64,000 bases of DNA from Woeseia sp037968755 (lineage in GTDB: Bacteria > Pseudomonadota > Gammaproteobacteria > Steroidobacterales > Woeseiaceae): assembly GCA_037968755.1 (NCBI GenBank), contig JBBKWB010000024.1:1-64000 (forward strand). The letters run 5' to 3'. How positions within the stretch are numbered: the first letter of the stretch is position 1; each line of letters begins with the position of its first letter. Positions 9,393 through 18,482 of this stretch are shown here, piece after piece. The notes under the pieces were generated by a model. That model did not search any database. It was not told the DNA's origin and was given only the letters and a program-made list of their open reading frames with translations. A program made the translations under genes and the position numbers.

Positions 9393-10319
9393 TCAAGCAC
9401 CACCATTCCAGCGACCGTGATACGTCCCTTTATGCGTCCCGGTAACGCCCGGGGAGACCGCGAAAACATCACCAGCCAATGGCTGCGCGATCAAGTCCTC
9501 ACCTGTCGCGCCATAGCGTGCGGTTGTAACGTATAGCGTCCTCAAGTCAGAGCCTCCAAAGGTACAATCTGTAACGCGCGAAACAGGTATGTTAATCATC
9601 TCATCGACACGACCGTCAGGTGTAATTCGAAAGATTGCGGCTCCATCCCAACGTGCATTCCACAGGCATCCCTCCGAATCGATTGCCGAACCATCCGGTA
9701 TGCCTCGAGAGTCGTCTTTGTGAAAATCTCGAATACGATCGATTCGACCGCTTTCCGCATTAAAGTCGTAACTATGGATCCAGCCTGAAACCGAATCTGC
9801 ACAGTACATTGTGTCGTCGGAAGGAGACCAGGCAAACGTATTTGGACATCCATAGCCTGTGTCCGCGACAGTAATCTCACTTTCTTCAATGCTCAGAATC
9901 TCGCCAACAGACTGAGTTTGCTGTGGCACGCCATTCACTGACTGAAAATTATCGACCATGGTACCGGTCCATAGCCTTCCTCTTGAATCACAATTTGCAT
10001 CGTTAAAACGCAAGCACGTCTGGTCAGTCAGAAATCGATGCTCTCCATGTACAGTCAAATCCGATATATATACCCAAGCCAATCCAAACTTCGTCGTGGC
10101 GACCAGCATCTCGTCATCGACAACTCGAAGACAATATAGATTCCTATCGCATGCGTTGGACCGAACTGTTCCACTTGACAGACATAGCGCGAATATCCGG
10201 CAGCCCCCCGCGACATCCAGCCAATATATCGAGTTTGAGCTGGCATGCCAGACGATTCCCTCACCAAGTGTATTGGAGACAGCGGCGACACGTTCAATTC
10301 GATGCGATTTCATGATCAT
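9393..10319 (-). CDS. SMP-30/gluconolactonase family protein
   Basis: A 308-residue six-bladed propeller lactonase of the SMP-30 family, which opens aldonolactones to aldonic acids with a divalent metal. Family motifs seen are the N-terminal GEGIVWH with metal-ligand Glu near 19, NDANCDSRGRLWTGTM in mid-protein (metal-ligand Asn), PDGSAIDSEG (catalytic/metal Asp) and CTFGGSDLRTLYVTTA near the C-terminus. No signal peptide, so cytoplasmic. Two in-frame ATG codons at the start (10319 and 10313) are both possible. It lies upstream of the TonB receptor. It would act between the sugar dehydrogenase and the enolase-type dehydratases of this locus. Confidence 0.88.
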   Translation of the reverse strand: MIMKSHRIERVAAVSNTLGEGIVWHASSNSIYWLDVAGGCRIFALCLSSGTVRSNACDRNLYCLRVVDDEMLVATTKFGLAWVYISDLTVHGEHRFLTDQTCLRFNDANCDSRGRLWTGTMVDNFQSVNGVPQQTQSVGEILSIEESEITVADTGYGCPNTFAWSPSDDTMYCADSVSGWIHSYDFNAESGRIDRIRDFHKDDSRGIPDGSAIDSEGCLWNARWDGAAIFRITPDGRVDEMINIPVSRVTDCTFGGSDLRTLYVTTARYGATGEDLIAQPLAGDVFAVSPGVTGTHKGTYHGRWNGGA

Positions 10320-10355
10320 CTCAATTGCGCGGAAAAAACACTTGAAGTAAGTACA

Positions 10356-10523
10356 TCATGACGCCGGCATCCGTACAAATCGCTCGCCGTCGTCTTCCTT
10401 CGTAACGTAGGTTCGCAAGTTTGCTGTTACCCGCGTCCCTATCGCGTGGCCGGTTAAGATCTGAAATCGCCCTTGATGCACCGGACACACAACAACGTTT
10501 TCGAAGACAAAGCCACGATTCGA
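10356..10523 (-). pseudogene. C-terminal remnant of a Rieske ferredoxin gene
   Basis: A 55-codon minus-strand frame, bounded upstream by TAA and ending in TGA, encodes the second half of a Rieske domain. It contains RGFVFE, then CPVHQGRFQI, then a GHAIGTRVTANL stretch, aligning throughout with residues 58-108 of the intact Rieske gene at 31799-32131. The first Cys-x-His ligand pair is missing, so no cluster could form and there is no start codon. The rest of the gap (10320-10624) holds nothing else I recognise. It is evidence for a former second Rieske gene beside the SMP-30 gene. Confidence 0.85.
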
Positions 10524-10624
10524 TTATACTTTTTGATCAGTAACGTGATTTAGCCAAAGAGTACTAAAATGACTGTTGTGTCCCTAATCAGACGACCATT
10601 TGACGTTTTGCCGGTCGGCAGAAT

Positions 10625-11350
10625 TCAATTATAAATCCAGCTGGCGAAATAGTCCTCGCCCCATTTTCGTGTTATCTGGAAATGCTGTTCAGCAATACTA
10701 TTTCGATCGAGACCCGTCATAGATTCAATCCACGCTTCTGCTGCGTCAAGCGTCGGCAACTCAACTAACAGAACTCGATTCCATTTGGTTTTGGACGATA
10801 CTAAATCGAAACGCTCTAATCTCTTAACACCGAATGATTTTGCAAACGACGAAGTAGTCGACATTGCATTCGGCACCCTTTCTTTTTCAAGGAGTAACCC
10901 AGCGCCCGGTCGACCAGATTCGTAAAGAAAAACCACGACACTGTCACGGTCAACCAATAGGGCTGGTATCTGACGGGGGTCGCCCGCCAAAGGACGGCGC
11001 GCCATTTTAGCGTCAGAAAGCCAATCAGAGTCTGCGGCTGGCAGATGCTGTCGGCTCAATTGATAGTCGTAGAAGCCATACTGCCCATAGGGCGGCGCCA
11101 TTTCTGCCTCTATCCACGCCTCCGCGCCTTTATGAGTAGGGAACTGGATGATCCAGAAGCGCTCCCAGTCGCCTTGCGGCGCGATCAATCGAAAACCCTC
11201 AAGCCGGCACATTTGGTGCTCACTGGCGATCTTCAACATCAAATCTACATGTGCCTGTTCGTATGTACTCTTATGATCTGCAGATAGCCGGTACCAGGTC
11301 GGCAGACGCCCTCCTCTAAGTAGAATTGTTATCGATTGATTGACTGACAA
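10625..11350 (-). CDS. Uncharacterised protein with two tandem alpha/beta-barrel-like domains
   Basis: A 241-residue soluble protein with no signal peptide. It is an internal duplication: residues about 5-105 and 130-235 share the same pattern, with WERFWIIQFPTHKGAEAWIE in the first half echoed by WNRVLLVELPTLDAAEAWIE in the second. Such roughly 100-residue units with a hydrophobic strand followed by an AEAWIE helix recall dimeric alpha/beta-barrel (ferredoxin-like) folds such as NIPSNAP or EthD types, here fused into one chain. The likely start is TTG, with GGGAAG four bases upstream; no ATG occurs in the first 35 codons. Function unknown; it may be a small-molecule enzyme or binder of this locus. 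Confidence 0.7.
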   Translation of the reverse strand: MSVNQSITILLRGGRLPTWYRLSADHKSTYEQAHVDLMLKIASEHQMCRLEGFRLIAPQGDWERFWIIQFPTHKGAEAWIEAEMAPPYGQYGFYDYQLSRQHLPAADSDWLSDAKMARRPLAGDPRQIPALLVDRDSVVVFLYESGRPGAGLLLEKERVPNAMSTTSSFAKSFGVKRLERFDLVSSKTKWNRVLLVELPTLDAAEAWIESMTGLDRNSIAEQHFQITRKWGEDYFASWIYN

Positions 11351-11449
11351 TTTACTTCCCTGGCTCCAGGCAGTTGCAAAACGGCCAATTTGAGATGCTA
11401 ACCAATTGCTGTTCTCGGATAAAACTTCGGCGCAGTTCAGCTCGCAGTG

Positions 11450-12322
11450 CTATGGCACCAATACAGGGCTATGCCACCAGTGATTAAAAGGATTTGAATA
11501 TAAAATAGTGCTAATGGTTTCATCCGTCACACTCGGAAGCCGAGTCCCGGAGACCATAGTATTTACGTTCAGCAATCCATTAACGGACTCTTCGACCGTA
11601 GCAAACGGAAAGTCCGTACCGAAGAAGATTTTGTCAGCGACCTTATACTCCTGAATTGCTACAAGAATATTATAAAACTGCCACGGTCGATAACAGAGCG
11701 CCGATATTTCCGCATAGACATTTGGCTGCTTTCTGATCACAGCAATGCATTCTTCGAACCACGGGTGTCCCATATGCGCAAGGATCATCTTGAGGTCAGG
11801 GTATTGAAGTGCGACAGGCTCTACGTGGATTGATCGGCCCAACTCCACAGGCGCATTGGTCGCGAACGTCGTTCCCATGTGCATCGTGATGGGGATATCA
11901 TTTTTTTGACAGTACTTGTAGACAGGCGTCATCCGCGGGTCATCTAAAGGCACGCCACTATAAATCGGCCCGGTTTTGACACCGCTCAAACCGAGTTCCT
12001 CTATGGATATTTTTAGCATGTCCATGTAGTCGTCGCGCTTCGGATCCAGGAATCCAAAGCCCACGAATTTCTCCGGGTACTTGGCCACCGCGGCAGTGGT
12101 TGTCTGATCGTCGCCCTCCACTCCAGCAGAATCGCGATAACGCGGCGAGAAAATTATGGCCTTAGCGACATGCTCCATCGCTTTAATGAGTGTATCCGCA
12201 TCCGCTTGTTGCTGTAATTCTCCTTGGCGGACCCGAGCCAACTGTTCGTAATAGAGGGGCAAGTAGTGGCTCTCATCCCAAATATTGACATGGCAGTCAT
12301 AGATTGGCGCAGCGTACTTCAT
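11450..12322 (-). CDS. Amidohydrolase family protein (amidohydrolase 2 type, TIM barrel)
   Basis: A 290-residue metal-dependent hydrolase of the PF04909 group. It begins with a degenerate DCHVNIW instead of the usual DxHxH. A TMHMGTTF motif is in the middle, LAHMGHPW at about 200 supplies the next His, and FGTDFPF near 247 supplies the C-terminal metal-binding Asp. Members include lactonases such as L-fuconolactonase and decarboxylases or hydratases. In this sugar-acid locus a lactonase role is plausible but unproven. The start ATG follows AGGAAAAGGG. It is transcribed divergently from the PLP enzyme gene at 12636, with an operator in the 313-base gap between them. Confidence 0.82.
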   Translation of the reverse strand: MKYAAPIYDCHVNIWDESHYLPLYYEQLARVRQGELQQQADADTLIKAMEHVAKAIIFSPRYRDSAGVEGDDQTTTAAVAKYPEKFVGFGFLDPKRDDYMDMLKISIEELGLSGVKTGPIYSGVPLDDPRMTPVYKYCQKNDIPITMHMGTTFATNAPVELGRSIHVEPVALQYPDLKMILAHMGHPWFEECIAVIRKQPNVYAEISALCYRPWQFYNILVAIQEYKVADKIFFGTDFPFATVEESVNGLLNVNTMVSGTRLPSVTDETISTILYSNPFNHWWHSPVLVP

Positions 12323-12504
12323 AGACCCTTTTCCTCGCTAGAGATACTCGATACTCATACATTTTGAAGCCCGGCCTTCTTCGAAACCGGACTGCATTGC
12401 ATATCTCAACTCGCCAACTGGGATTAACGCAGTAGGCGCATAGCTTGATGCGACAGTTCTGGCAATTGTTGACAGACTCCCGATGAGTTGAGTAGGATGA
12501 ATAA

Positions 12505-12516
12505 TGTAACGTTAAA
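12505..12516. promoter_or_regulatory. LacI-type operator 3 (divergent promoter region)
   Basis: TGTAACGTTAAA, a consensus match in the gap between the divergent amidohydrolase (183 bases from its start) and PLP-enzyme genes (120 bases from its start). One site could control both directions. Confidence 0.72.
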
Positions 12517-12635
12517 GTTCTTCAATGTCGAGACCGAATGCTTGTGCTGGTACTACCAAATTCGCCCGATATACGCTCCGAGCTACGCGGCCGCGAACGG
12601 CTAGCCGTTCCTCATAACTACACGAGGAGCCTGCT

Positions 12636-13934
12636 ATGAGCTTACTCAAAGAACAAGCCGTGATTCTGGATGATCGCGTAAAAGGGATGCCAGGTGGCAT
12701 GCGGCCTGTTTCTTCTGCAAACGTGGGCGATCTGGGCTGGAATATTCTTCGTGAAGATCTTCCGCTCCCTCTTGCCGTAATCAATGAAAATGCCCTGCAA
12801 AGTAACAGCCGTTGGATGAGTAAGTTTCTCGATTCGACTGGAGCCTATATTTGCCCTCACGGTAAATCCAGCATGAGCCCCGAAATACTCAATCTCCATC
12901 TCGAGAGTGGAGCGTGGGGAATCACTGCCGCTACGAGTGGCCACATTCAGATTTATCGAAGCTTCGGCGTGAAACGCATTCTGCTCGCCAATCAACTTGT
13001 TGGGCGACAAAATATAGGATACGTATTGGATGAGCTTCGCAGAGATCCGGAGTTCGACTTCTATTGCCTTGTCGACTCTACTGCCGGAGTTGATGCACTG
13101 TTAGCAGCTATTGACGCCAATCCAATTGGGCGTCCGCTGCAGTTGCTCCTGGAAGTAGGATCAATGGGAGCAAGAACGGGTGTGCGCGCCGATGACGAAG
13201 CCAAGCGCCTCGCCACACTGATCGGTAATGCATATCCACGAGTCGTACTTAGGGGGCTGGAGACCTATGAAGCGATTTTTGTTGCTGCAAGAGACGAAGA
13301 AGTAGAAGCCAACGTAAACCAGTTGCTGGCCAGTGTAGTCCGCATGGCAAAGTGGTGTGACAGTCAGAACTTGTTCGGCGAGGGGCCAGTGGTACTCAGC
13401 GCTGGAGGGTCCGCCTATTTTGATTTGGTAGTTGACGCATTTAGAGCATGCCATCTTCAAAAGCCAACAATGACTGTTTTGCGCTGTAGCAGCTACCTCA
13501 CACACGATTCCGGTCTGAATGATCGCTCATTTAACAGACTTCTTGAAAGACACGATAATACTAAGCCCCCGCTTGGCGAGTTGACACACTCGCTTGAAGT
13601 CTGGGCATACGTTCAATCTATTCCAGAAACGGGCCTGGCTCTTATGACGATGGGAAAACGAGATATTTCGTTCGACATTGAAATGCCCATTCCACTACAT
13701 ATTTTTCGGCCCGGCGAAGACAGTGTTATTCGCCCCATGAATAAGGATTGCCAAATAGCGTCGCTGAATGATCAACATGGGTATCTACGGTTCCCATCGT
13801 TGGAGAATATTCAAGTCGGTGACATGATTGGATTTGGTGTGTCACACGCATGTACGACTTTCGACAAATGGCAGGTTCTATTAACCGTGGATGATGATTA
13901 CACAGTAACCGGCGCCATTACGACATGGTTCTGA
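12636..13934 (+). CDS. D-serine dehydratase-like / alanine racemase N-terminal-type PLP enzyme
   Basis: A 432-residue fold-type III PLP enzyme. Lys77 in PHGKSSM is the expected Schiff-base residue after the first barrel strand. Near the C-terminus His404 and Cys406 in SHACTTFDKW form the His-x-Cys zinc site of eukaryotic-type D-serine dehydratases; D-threonine aldolases have His-x-Asp instead. It therefore probably deaminates a D-amino acid or D-hydroxy amino acid. The start ATG has a strong GAGGAG site. It heads the only long plus-strand run, followed by RidA, which removes reactive enamine/imine products of such dehydratases, and then the M81 and SelA-like genes. Confidence 0.85.
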   Translation: MSLLKEQAVILDDRVKGMPGGMRPVSSANVGDLGWNILREDLPLPLAVINENALQSNSRWMSKFLDSTGAYICPHGKSSMSPEILNLHLESGAWGITAATSGHIQIYRSFGVKRILLANQLVGRQNIGYVLDELRRDPEFDFYCLVDSTAGVDALLAAIDANPIGRPLQLLLEVGSMGARTGVRADDEAKRLATLIGNAYPRVVLRGLETYEAIFVAARDEEVEANVNQLLASVVRMAKWCDSQNLFGEGPVVLSAGGSAYFDLVVDAFRACHLQKPTMTVLRCSSYLTHDSGLNDRSFNRLLERHDNTKPPLGELTHSLEVWAYVQSIPETGLALMTMGKRDISFDIEMPIPLHIFRPGEDSVIRPMNKDCQIASLNDQHGYLRFPSLENIQVGDMIGFGVSHACTTFDKWQVLLTVDDDYTVTGAITTWF

Positions 13935-14079
13935 CGCGACCAATGTCCCAATGAATCTAGAAGAGCCTGATGATGAGTACGCCAACAATGTGTCGGATTT
14001 ACACTCCCGCGCACGTCCCTATGCGGCACTAAAATCAGATATTTCAACAACACACGATAGTAAACAGGAATATTGAATT

Positions 14080-14427
14080 ATGGAGATTACTCGCCTCGGT
14101 TCTGGAACAAGAATGAGTATGACGACCATTCACAACGGTACAGTTTACCTTGCCGGCCAGGTCGCAGACGATCCGGGCTCATCAGTCCGCGTCCAGACCG
14201 AACAAGTCCTGAAAAAAATCAATTCACTGCTAAATGCCGCAGGAAGCGGCAAGTCGAAGTTACTATCTGCGACTATCTGGATCACTAACGTCGAGACCTT
14301 CAACGAGATGAACGCTGTCTGGGATGCATGGGTCGATCCCGATAATCTACCCGTTCGAGCTTGCGTGGGGGCAGCCCTCGCGGCTCCGGGTCTTGATGTG
14401 GAAATCATGGTGATAGCGGCACAATAA
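14080..14427 (+). CDS. RidA family enamine/imine deaminase
   Basis: A 115-residue member of the YjgF/RidA family, small trimeric proteins that hydrolyse 2-aminoacrylate-type imines released by PLP enzymes. The conserved Arg93 in PVRACVGAAL corresponds to the carboxylate-binding Arg of RidA, and EIMVIA follows at 109-114 as usual. It lies 145 bases after the D-serine-dehydratase-like gene and 36 before the M81 gene, in the same direction. This is a sensible partner for the neighbouring PLP dehydratases. No unusual features. Confidence 0.9.
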   Translation: MEITRLGSGTRMSMTTIHNGTVYLAGQVADDPGSSVRVQTEQVLKKINSLLNAAGSGKSKLLSATIWITNVETFNEMNAVWDAWVDPDNLPVRACVGAALAAPGLDVEIMVIAAQ

Positions 14428-14463
14428 GAGTCGAGGAATCGATTACCTGAGGATTAGATAGCC

Positions 14464-15948
14464 ATGAGAGTGTTTACAGCGGCCTTTGCGAGCGAAAGCA
14501 ATATGTTTTCGCCTATACCCATTGATATGGAAAGCTTTGAGAGCTTTCTCTATGCCCCGCCCGGCAAGCACCCTGATGAGCCGGGCTTTTTTAGCTCGCC
14601 GGTGGTGGTTACCCGAAATCGAGCGAAACATGAAGATTGGGTTCTAATCGAGGGCACCAGTGCGTGCGCACTGCCCGCAGGCATAGTCAATCGCACCGTC
14701 TATGAGCAAATCAGAGACACCATCCTAGCCGAGATCGAAGCAGCCCTACCGTTAAACATGGTCATTCTCGGGCTACATGGGGCCATGGTGGCTCAGGGCT
14801 ACGACGACTGCGAAGGTGACTTCCTAACACGCATACGCGCGCTTGTTGGCCCCGACTGCATTATCGGAGCGGAGTTAGACCCACACGGAATTTTGACTCC
14901 AGCGATGACCAAGATGGCGGATGTGCTGGTTTGTTTTAAAGAAGTACCTCATACCGATTTTGTTGAGCGCGCAGAAGAGGTTGTATCCCTCTGCATCCGC
15001 GCGGCCAAGAAAGAGATCAGACCCAAGATGTCTGTATACGATTGTCGGATGCTGGATATATTTCCAACCACTCGGGAGCCCATGCGAAGTTTCGTCGATA
15101 AGATTTCGGCCCTGGAAGGTCACAATGGCGTTCTGTCAATTTCGGTCATTCACGGATTCTTCCTGGTAGACGTACCATCGCCGGGCGCAAAACTTCTGGT
15201 CATGACTGACGATCGTGAGGACTACGGACTTAGTCTTGCAACCGAATTAGGTAAAGAACTGTTTGAAATGCGGGGTAATACACAAGACCCGTTTCTGACG
15301 CCTGACGAAGCGATAACCGAAGCTCTCGAAACATCAGGTGGCCCTGTTGTCATATCCGATAACGCCGATAACCCAGGTGGTGGAGCGCCGGGCGATTCCA
15401 CTTATATACTCCGACGCTTAATTGATCGGGAAGTAACTAATGTGGCGATTGGGCCAATATGGGACCCTCAGGCGGTCAAATTCTGCATCGCCTCAGGCGA
15501 GGGTGCAAGAATCCTTTTGCGCTTTGCGGGCAAAGTGTCGACCTTGTCTGGGATGCCAATAGATGAAGAAGTGGAAGTGACCAAAATAGTACGCAATGCT
15601 ACACAAAGTTTCGAGGATAGTACGATACCGCTTGGAAATGCAGTTGCTATTCGTTTTAAAGGTATCGATGCTGTTCTGGTATCGACTCGCACCCAAGCAC
15701 ATGATCCGGATCTCTTTTCGAACATGGGAATCGATCCGACAACCAAGAAAATTATTGTCGTGAAGTCCTATATCCATTTCTTTGCCGCGTTCTCGCCAAT
15801 TGCGGTTAAAGTGTTACGTGTTGATGCAGGTTTGCCCATGTACCTGGATTGTCGTAAGACACCTTATACGCGTATTTCCCGCCCTGTTTGGCCATTGGAC
15901 GACAACCCACATAGCAGAGACTCCGACGTCAAATATGTAGAGAACTGA
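14464..15948 (+). CDS. M81 family metallopeptidase (MlrC-like)
   Basis: A 494-residue protein of the MlrC/M81 family, named after an enzyme that breaks linear microcystin peptides. The N-terminal domain carries the putative zinc residues in GAELDPHG (Asp139, His141) and the nearby VPHTD (His163); the MlrC C-terminal domain follows from about residue 290. No signal peptide, so cytoplasmic. Similar proteins are common in catabolic loci together with RidA and PLP enzymes, where they probably cleave amide or cyclic amide bonds of small molecules rather than microcystin. The ATG follows a GAGGA site. It probably shares an operon with the flanking plus-strand genes. Confidence 0.88.
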   Translation: MRVFTAAFASESNMFSPIPIDMESFESFLYAPPGKHPDEPGFFSSPVVVTRNRAKHEDWVLIEGTSACALPAGIVNRTVYEQIRDTILAEIEAALPLNMVILGLHGAMVAQGYDDCEGDFLTRIRALVGPDCIIGAELDPHGILTPAMTKMADVLVCFKEVPHTDFVERAEEVVSLCIRAAKKEIRPKMSVYDCRMLDIFPTTREPMRSFVDKISALEGHNGVLSISVIHGFFLVDVPSPGAKLLVMTDDREDYGLSLATELGKELFEMRGNTQDPFLTPDEAITEALETSGGPVVISDNADNPGGGAPGDSTYILRRLIDREVTNVAIGPIWDPQAVKFCIASGEGARILLRFAGKVSTLSGMPIDEEVEVTKIVRNATQSFEDSTIPLGNAVAIRFKGIDAVLVSTRTQAHDPDLFSNMGIDPTTKKIIVVKSYIHFFAAFSPIAVKVLRVDAGLPMYLDCRKTPYTRISRPVWPLDDNPHSRDSDVKYVEN

Positions 15949-16136
15949 GTGTGCTTTAAGTAGACAGAGCGGCGTGAATAACGTGCGTCGCGAGAAAATT
16001 GTACGGTCCATGTGCCCGACATCGAACATTTTTGTAGATAAACTAACGCAAGCTTCAACTGGTAAACTTCAAGAGCATTGCTTGCGCGACAAACACCATG
16101 GCACGTAAGTGAATCAACTACGGAACGAGCTTCAAT

Positions 16137-17339
16137 ATGACTAATCCCTTTGAGCGTTTCGGCGTTAATACAATAGTAAATGCGTATGGACCATTAACCC
16201 GGCTGGGAGGCTCGTTACTGCCACCGAAGGTTGCATCCGCGATGCAAGAGGCCTCACGATACTGCGTCGATATGACGGCACTTCAATCAGCCGCAAGCGT
16301 TACGATTGCCAAGCATACGGGTGCGGAGGCTGGGTACGTAACCTCTGGTGCCGCGGCCGGTCTTTTGCTAGGAACCGCGGCATGCGTCACCGGTCTTGAT
16401 GTGGGCAAGATGAATCGATTGCCGGATACAAGAGGAATGAAAAACGAAGTTGTTGTTGCGAAAAGCCAGCGAAACTTCTATGACCACGCCGTACGAACGG
16501 CTGGCGTCGTTTTGGTAGAAGTTGGCATCCCCGATAGGTATTCCGGAGCGGGCGTTAGGGATGCCGAACCGTGGGAATTCTCCGAGGCAATTTCTGAGAA
16601 CACAGCCGCAGTCTATTACGTGGCGGCACCACAATCGCAGCCTGATCTAGAGGACGTGATCAAGGTCGCTCATGCGAAAGGAGTTCCCGTATTAGTGGAT
16701 GCGGCTGGTCGAGTTCCTCCCGCGGCAAATCTTAGAACCTACATTGACAAGGGCGCTGACCTGGTGGTGTTTAGTGGCGGAAAGGGAATTCGCGGTCCTC
16801 AAGCCTCTGGCATTTTATGCGGTCGGCGTGACCTGGTAATGGCCGCAGCACTGCAGCATCTGGACCACGACATACATTTTGAGCAGTTCTCACCGCCTGG
16901 TAACTTGATCGACAAAACGAAAATTCCGGGCCTGCCTCATCATGGAATTGGTCGACCATGCAAGGTTGGCAAGGAAGAAATAGTCGGTCTACTTACAGCC
17001 CTTGAGCTCTTTATAGAGGAAGATCCTGATCTCCACTACAAGAATCACTTGGGCGTGGCGCAAGATATCGAGAAGCACCTTCAGAATATTCGCAACGTGA
17101 CAGTTCAGCTAAAGGCCGGTGGTGGAATGCACCCGTTGCCGTCTATCGAGCTTCAGCTTGATGAGGCCGCTGCAGGTATTACGACTCGGCAACTTGTCAC
17201 AGAACTGCAGAACGGCGCGCCGTCGATTCATGCCGACCCAACCCATGTTGGCGACAGGAAGATATCGTTTCGGACGGCCTGCCTGAAGGACGGAGAGCCC
17301 GAACTAATTGGCCAGAAGATTCGCAAGATTCTTGGCTAA
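16137..17339 (+). CDS. SelA-like fold-type I PLP enzyme (D-glucosaminate-6-P ammonia-lyase type)
   Basis: A 400-residue PLP-dependent protein of the SelA/DgaE group. The cofactor Lys216 lies in VFSGGKGIRGPQ, preceded by the pyridine-binding Asp188 in VLVDAAG, and the N-terminal NAYGPLTRLGG motif is typical. Despite the SelA resemblance these proteins are not selenocysteine synthases; characterised relatives eliminate ammonia from 2-amino sugar acids. A hydroxy-amino-acid or amino-sugar-acid lyase role fits the neighbouring RidA and deacetylase-type genes. It follows the M81 gene after 188 bases that hold nothing recognisable, and converges on the minus-strand deacylase gene at 17365. Confidence 0.85.
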   Translation: MTNPFERFGVNTIVNAYGPLTRLGGSLLPPKVASAMQEASRYCVDMTALQSAASVTIAKHTGAEAGYVTSGAAAGLLLGTAACVTGLDVGKMNRLPDTRGMKNEVVVAKSQRNFYDHAVRTAGVVLVEVGIPDRYSGAGVRDAEPWEFSEAISENTAAVYYVAAPQSQPDLEDVIKVAHAKGVPVLVDAAGRVPPAANLRTYIDKGADLVVFSGGKGIRGPQASGILCGRRDLVMAAALQHLDHDIHFEQFSPPGNLIDKTKIPGLPHHGIGRPCKVGKEEIVGLLTALELFIEEDPDLHYKNHLGVAQDIEKHLQNIRNVTVQLKAGGGMHPLPSIELQLDEAAAGITTRQLVTELQNGAPSIHADPTHVGDRKISFRTACLKDGEPELIGQKIRKILG

Positions 17340-17364
17340 GGACGGGATGTTAGCTGGACATTTT

Positions 17365-18381
17365 TTACTTCTCTGAAACAATAGTTGCCAGAGCTGCCAA
17401 GCCGCTGCCCGCGGTTACGCTCCGGATATGCCTTAAAGACAGAACCAGGCCATCCTCGATGAATGCGACCTTTGTTGGTTCGGCGCTCGGATCATCTATG
17501 CCATGTACCACACCGCAAATATCACCGGCACTTACAAAGTCACCCAACTCGACATATGACTCAAATATTCCATGGTGAGGCGCATACGGGTACTTACTTG
17601 ACGGAACAAACGCGATGCTTTGAGACTCTGTCTTGAGCGCCGCGACAGGCACCGACTTTTCAAGAATTCCAATGTACTTCAGAAGGCGTGGCAGACCCTC
17701 TTCCACCGCATTCAAACCGAACTTCGACAGACCTCCCCCTCCTCCGAACTCGCCTCCCAGAGAAATTACGCCTTGACCAACAGCTCCGGCTGAAGCAAAT
17801 GACACTTCACTCGAGCGTACTTTTTGGGCCAGGTAATATGGCATGCCCAGTAGCTTCACGCCCTCGACGGCTCGTTTGTTAGATGCTTCGTCATCACCCA
17901 AATAGGCCACTACAACAGGTACGAAATCGTCACTCTTTCCTCCAGAGTGAATATCAACATGCCAGTCACATAGTGGAAAAAGGGCGTGATTGATAAAATG
18001 GGCGATTCTCTCCGTCAGTGTGCCGTGGGCTTTCCCTGGGAATGCTCGATTGAGGTTGACATCGTCCACTGGCGACACACGTTCTCCGGCTTCGCAAGCA
18101 GGATAGTTCGCTGAAGGCAAAATGATAATACGGCCGCGGAGATTACCTGGATCAGTCTCCCGATAGAACTTTGGAAGCCCAACCTGCCCCTCAAACTCAT
18201 CGCCGTGATTACCCGCCATAAGTAAGACTGTTGGCCCACTCCCGTTTTTGAGAACGCATATCGGCAAACGCACACACCCCCAACCATTGCTGTTGACTGA
18301 TTGAGGCATGAAGACCCAGCCTGATCTTTTGCCATCCTCTTCCAAATCAATATCGATCCAGCCAGTCGAATTTTCAGGCAT
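17365..18381 (-). CDS. Succinylglutamate desuccinylase/aspartoacylase family deacylase (DoeB-like), copy 1
   Basis: A 338-residue zinc deacylase of the M14 AstE/AspA group. Zinc ligands His59 and Glu62 lie in NHGDEFEG, and His145 in DIHSGG; LNRAFPG is the substrate-carboxylate motif. The organisation resembles DoeB, which removes the acetyl group from N-acetyl-diaminobutyrate, so the likely reaction is N-deacylation of an amino acid derivative. The start is placed at the internal ATG 18381, with GGAGAG eight bases upstream, rather than the GTG at 18396. A clear paralogue lies at 26940-27968. It is probably co-transcribed with the POT transporter, 101 bases upstream. Confidence 0.87.
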   Translation of the reverse strand: MPENSTGWIDIDLEEDGKRSGWVFMPQSVNSNGWGCVRLPICVLKNGSGPTVLLMAGNHGDEFEGQVGLPKFYRETDPGNLRGRIIILPSANYPACEAGERVSPVDDVNLNRAFPGKAHGTLTERIAHFINHALFPLCDWHVDIHSGGKSDDFVPVVVAYLGDDEASNKRAVEGVKLLGMPYYLAQKVRSSEVSFASAGAVGQGVISLGGEFGGGGGLSKFGLNAVEEGLPRLLKYIGILEKSVPVAALKTESQSIAFVPSSKYPYAPHHGIFESYVELGDFVSAGDICGVVHGIDDPSAEPTKVAFIEDGLVLSLRHIRSVTAGSGLAALATIVSEK

Positions 18382-18482
18382 GACTATTCTCTCCACTCAC
18401 GGCCATACGCCTCAGCCAAATTACAAAACATCGTTGCAGCTCCTCGCCAACTTCGATTGAGCTCAATCCCGCATAATCGTCG

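Noticed and set aside
14464..15948. Literal reading of the M81 gene as a microcystin-degrading peptidase
   Set aside because: The family name comes from one member; no mlrA, mlrB or mlrD genes are nearby and the context is small-molecule catabolism.
16137..17339. Literal reading of the SelA-like gene as selenocysteine synthase
   Set aside because: No selB or selC is seen nearby, and its length and motifs fit the catabolic SelA-like lyase group.
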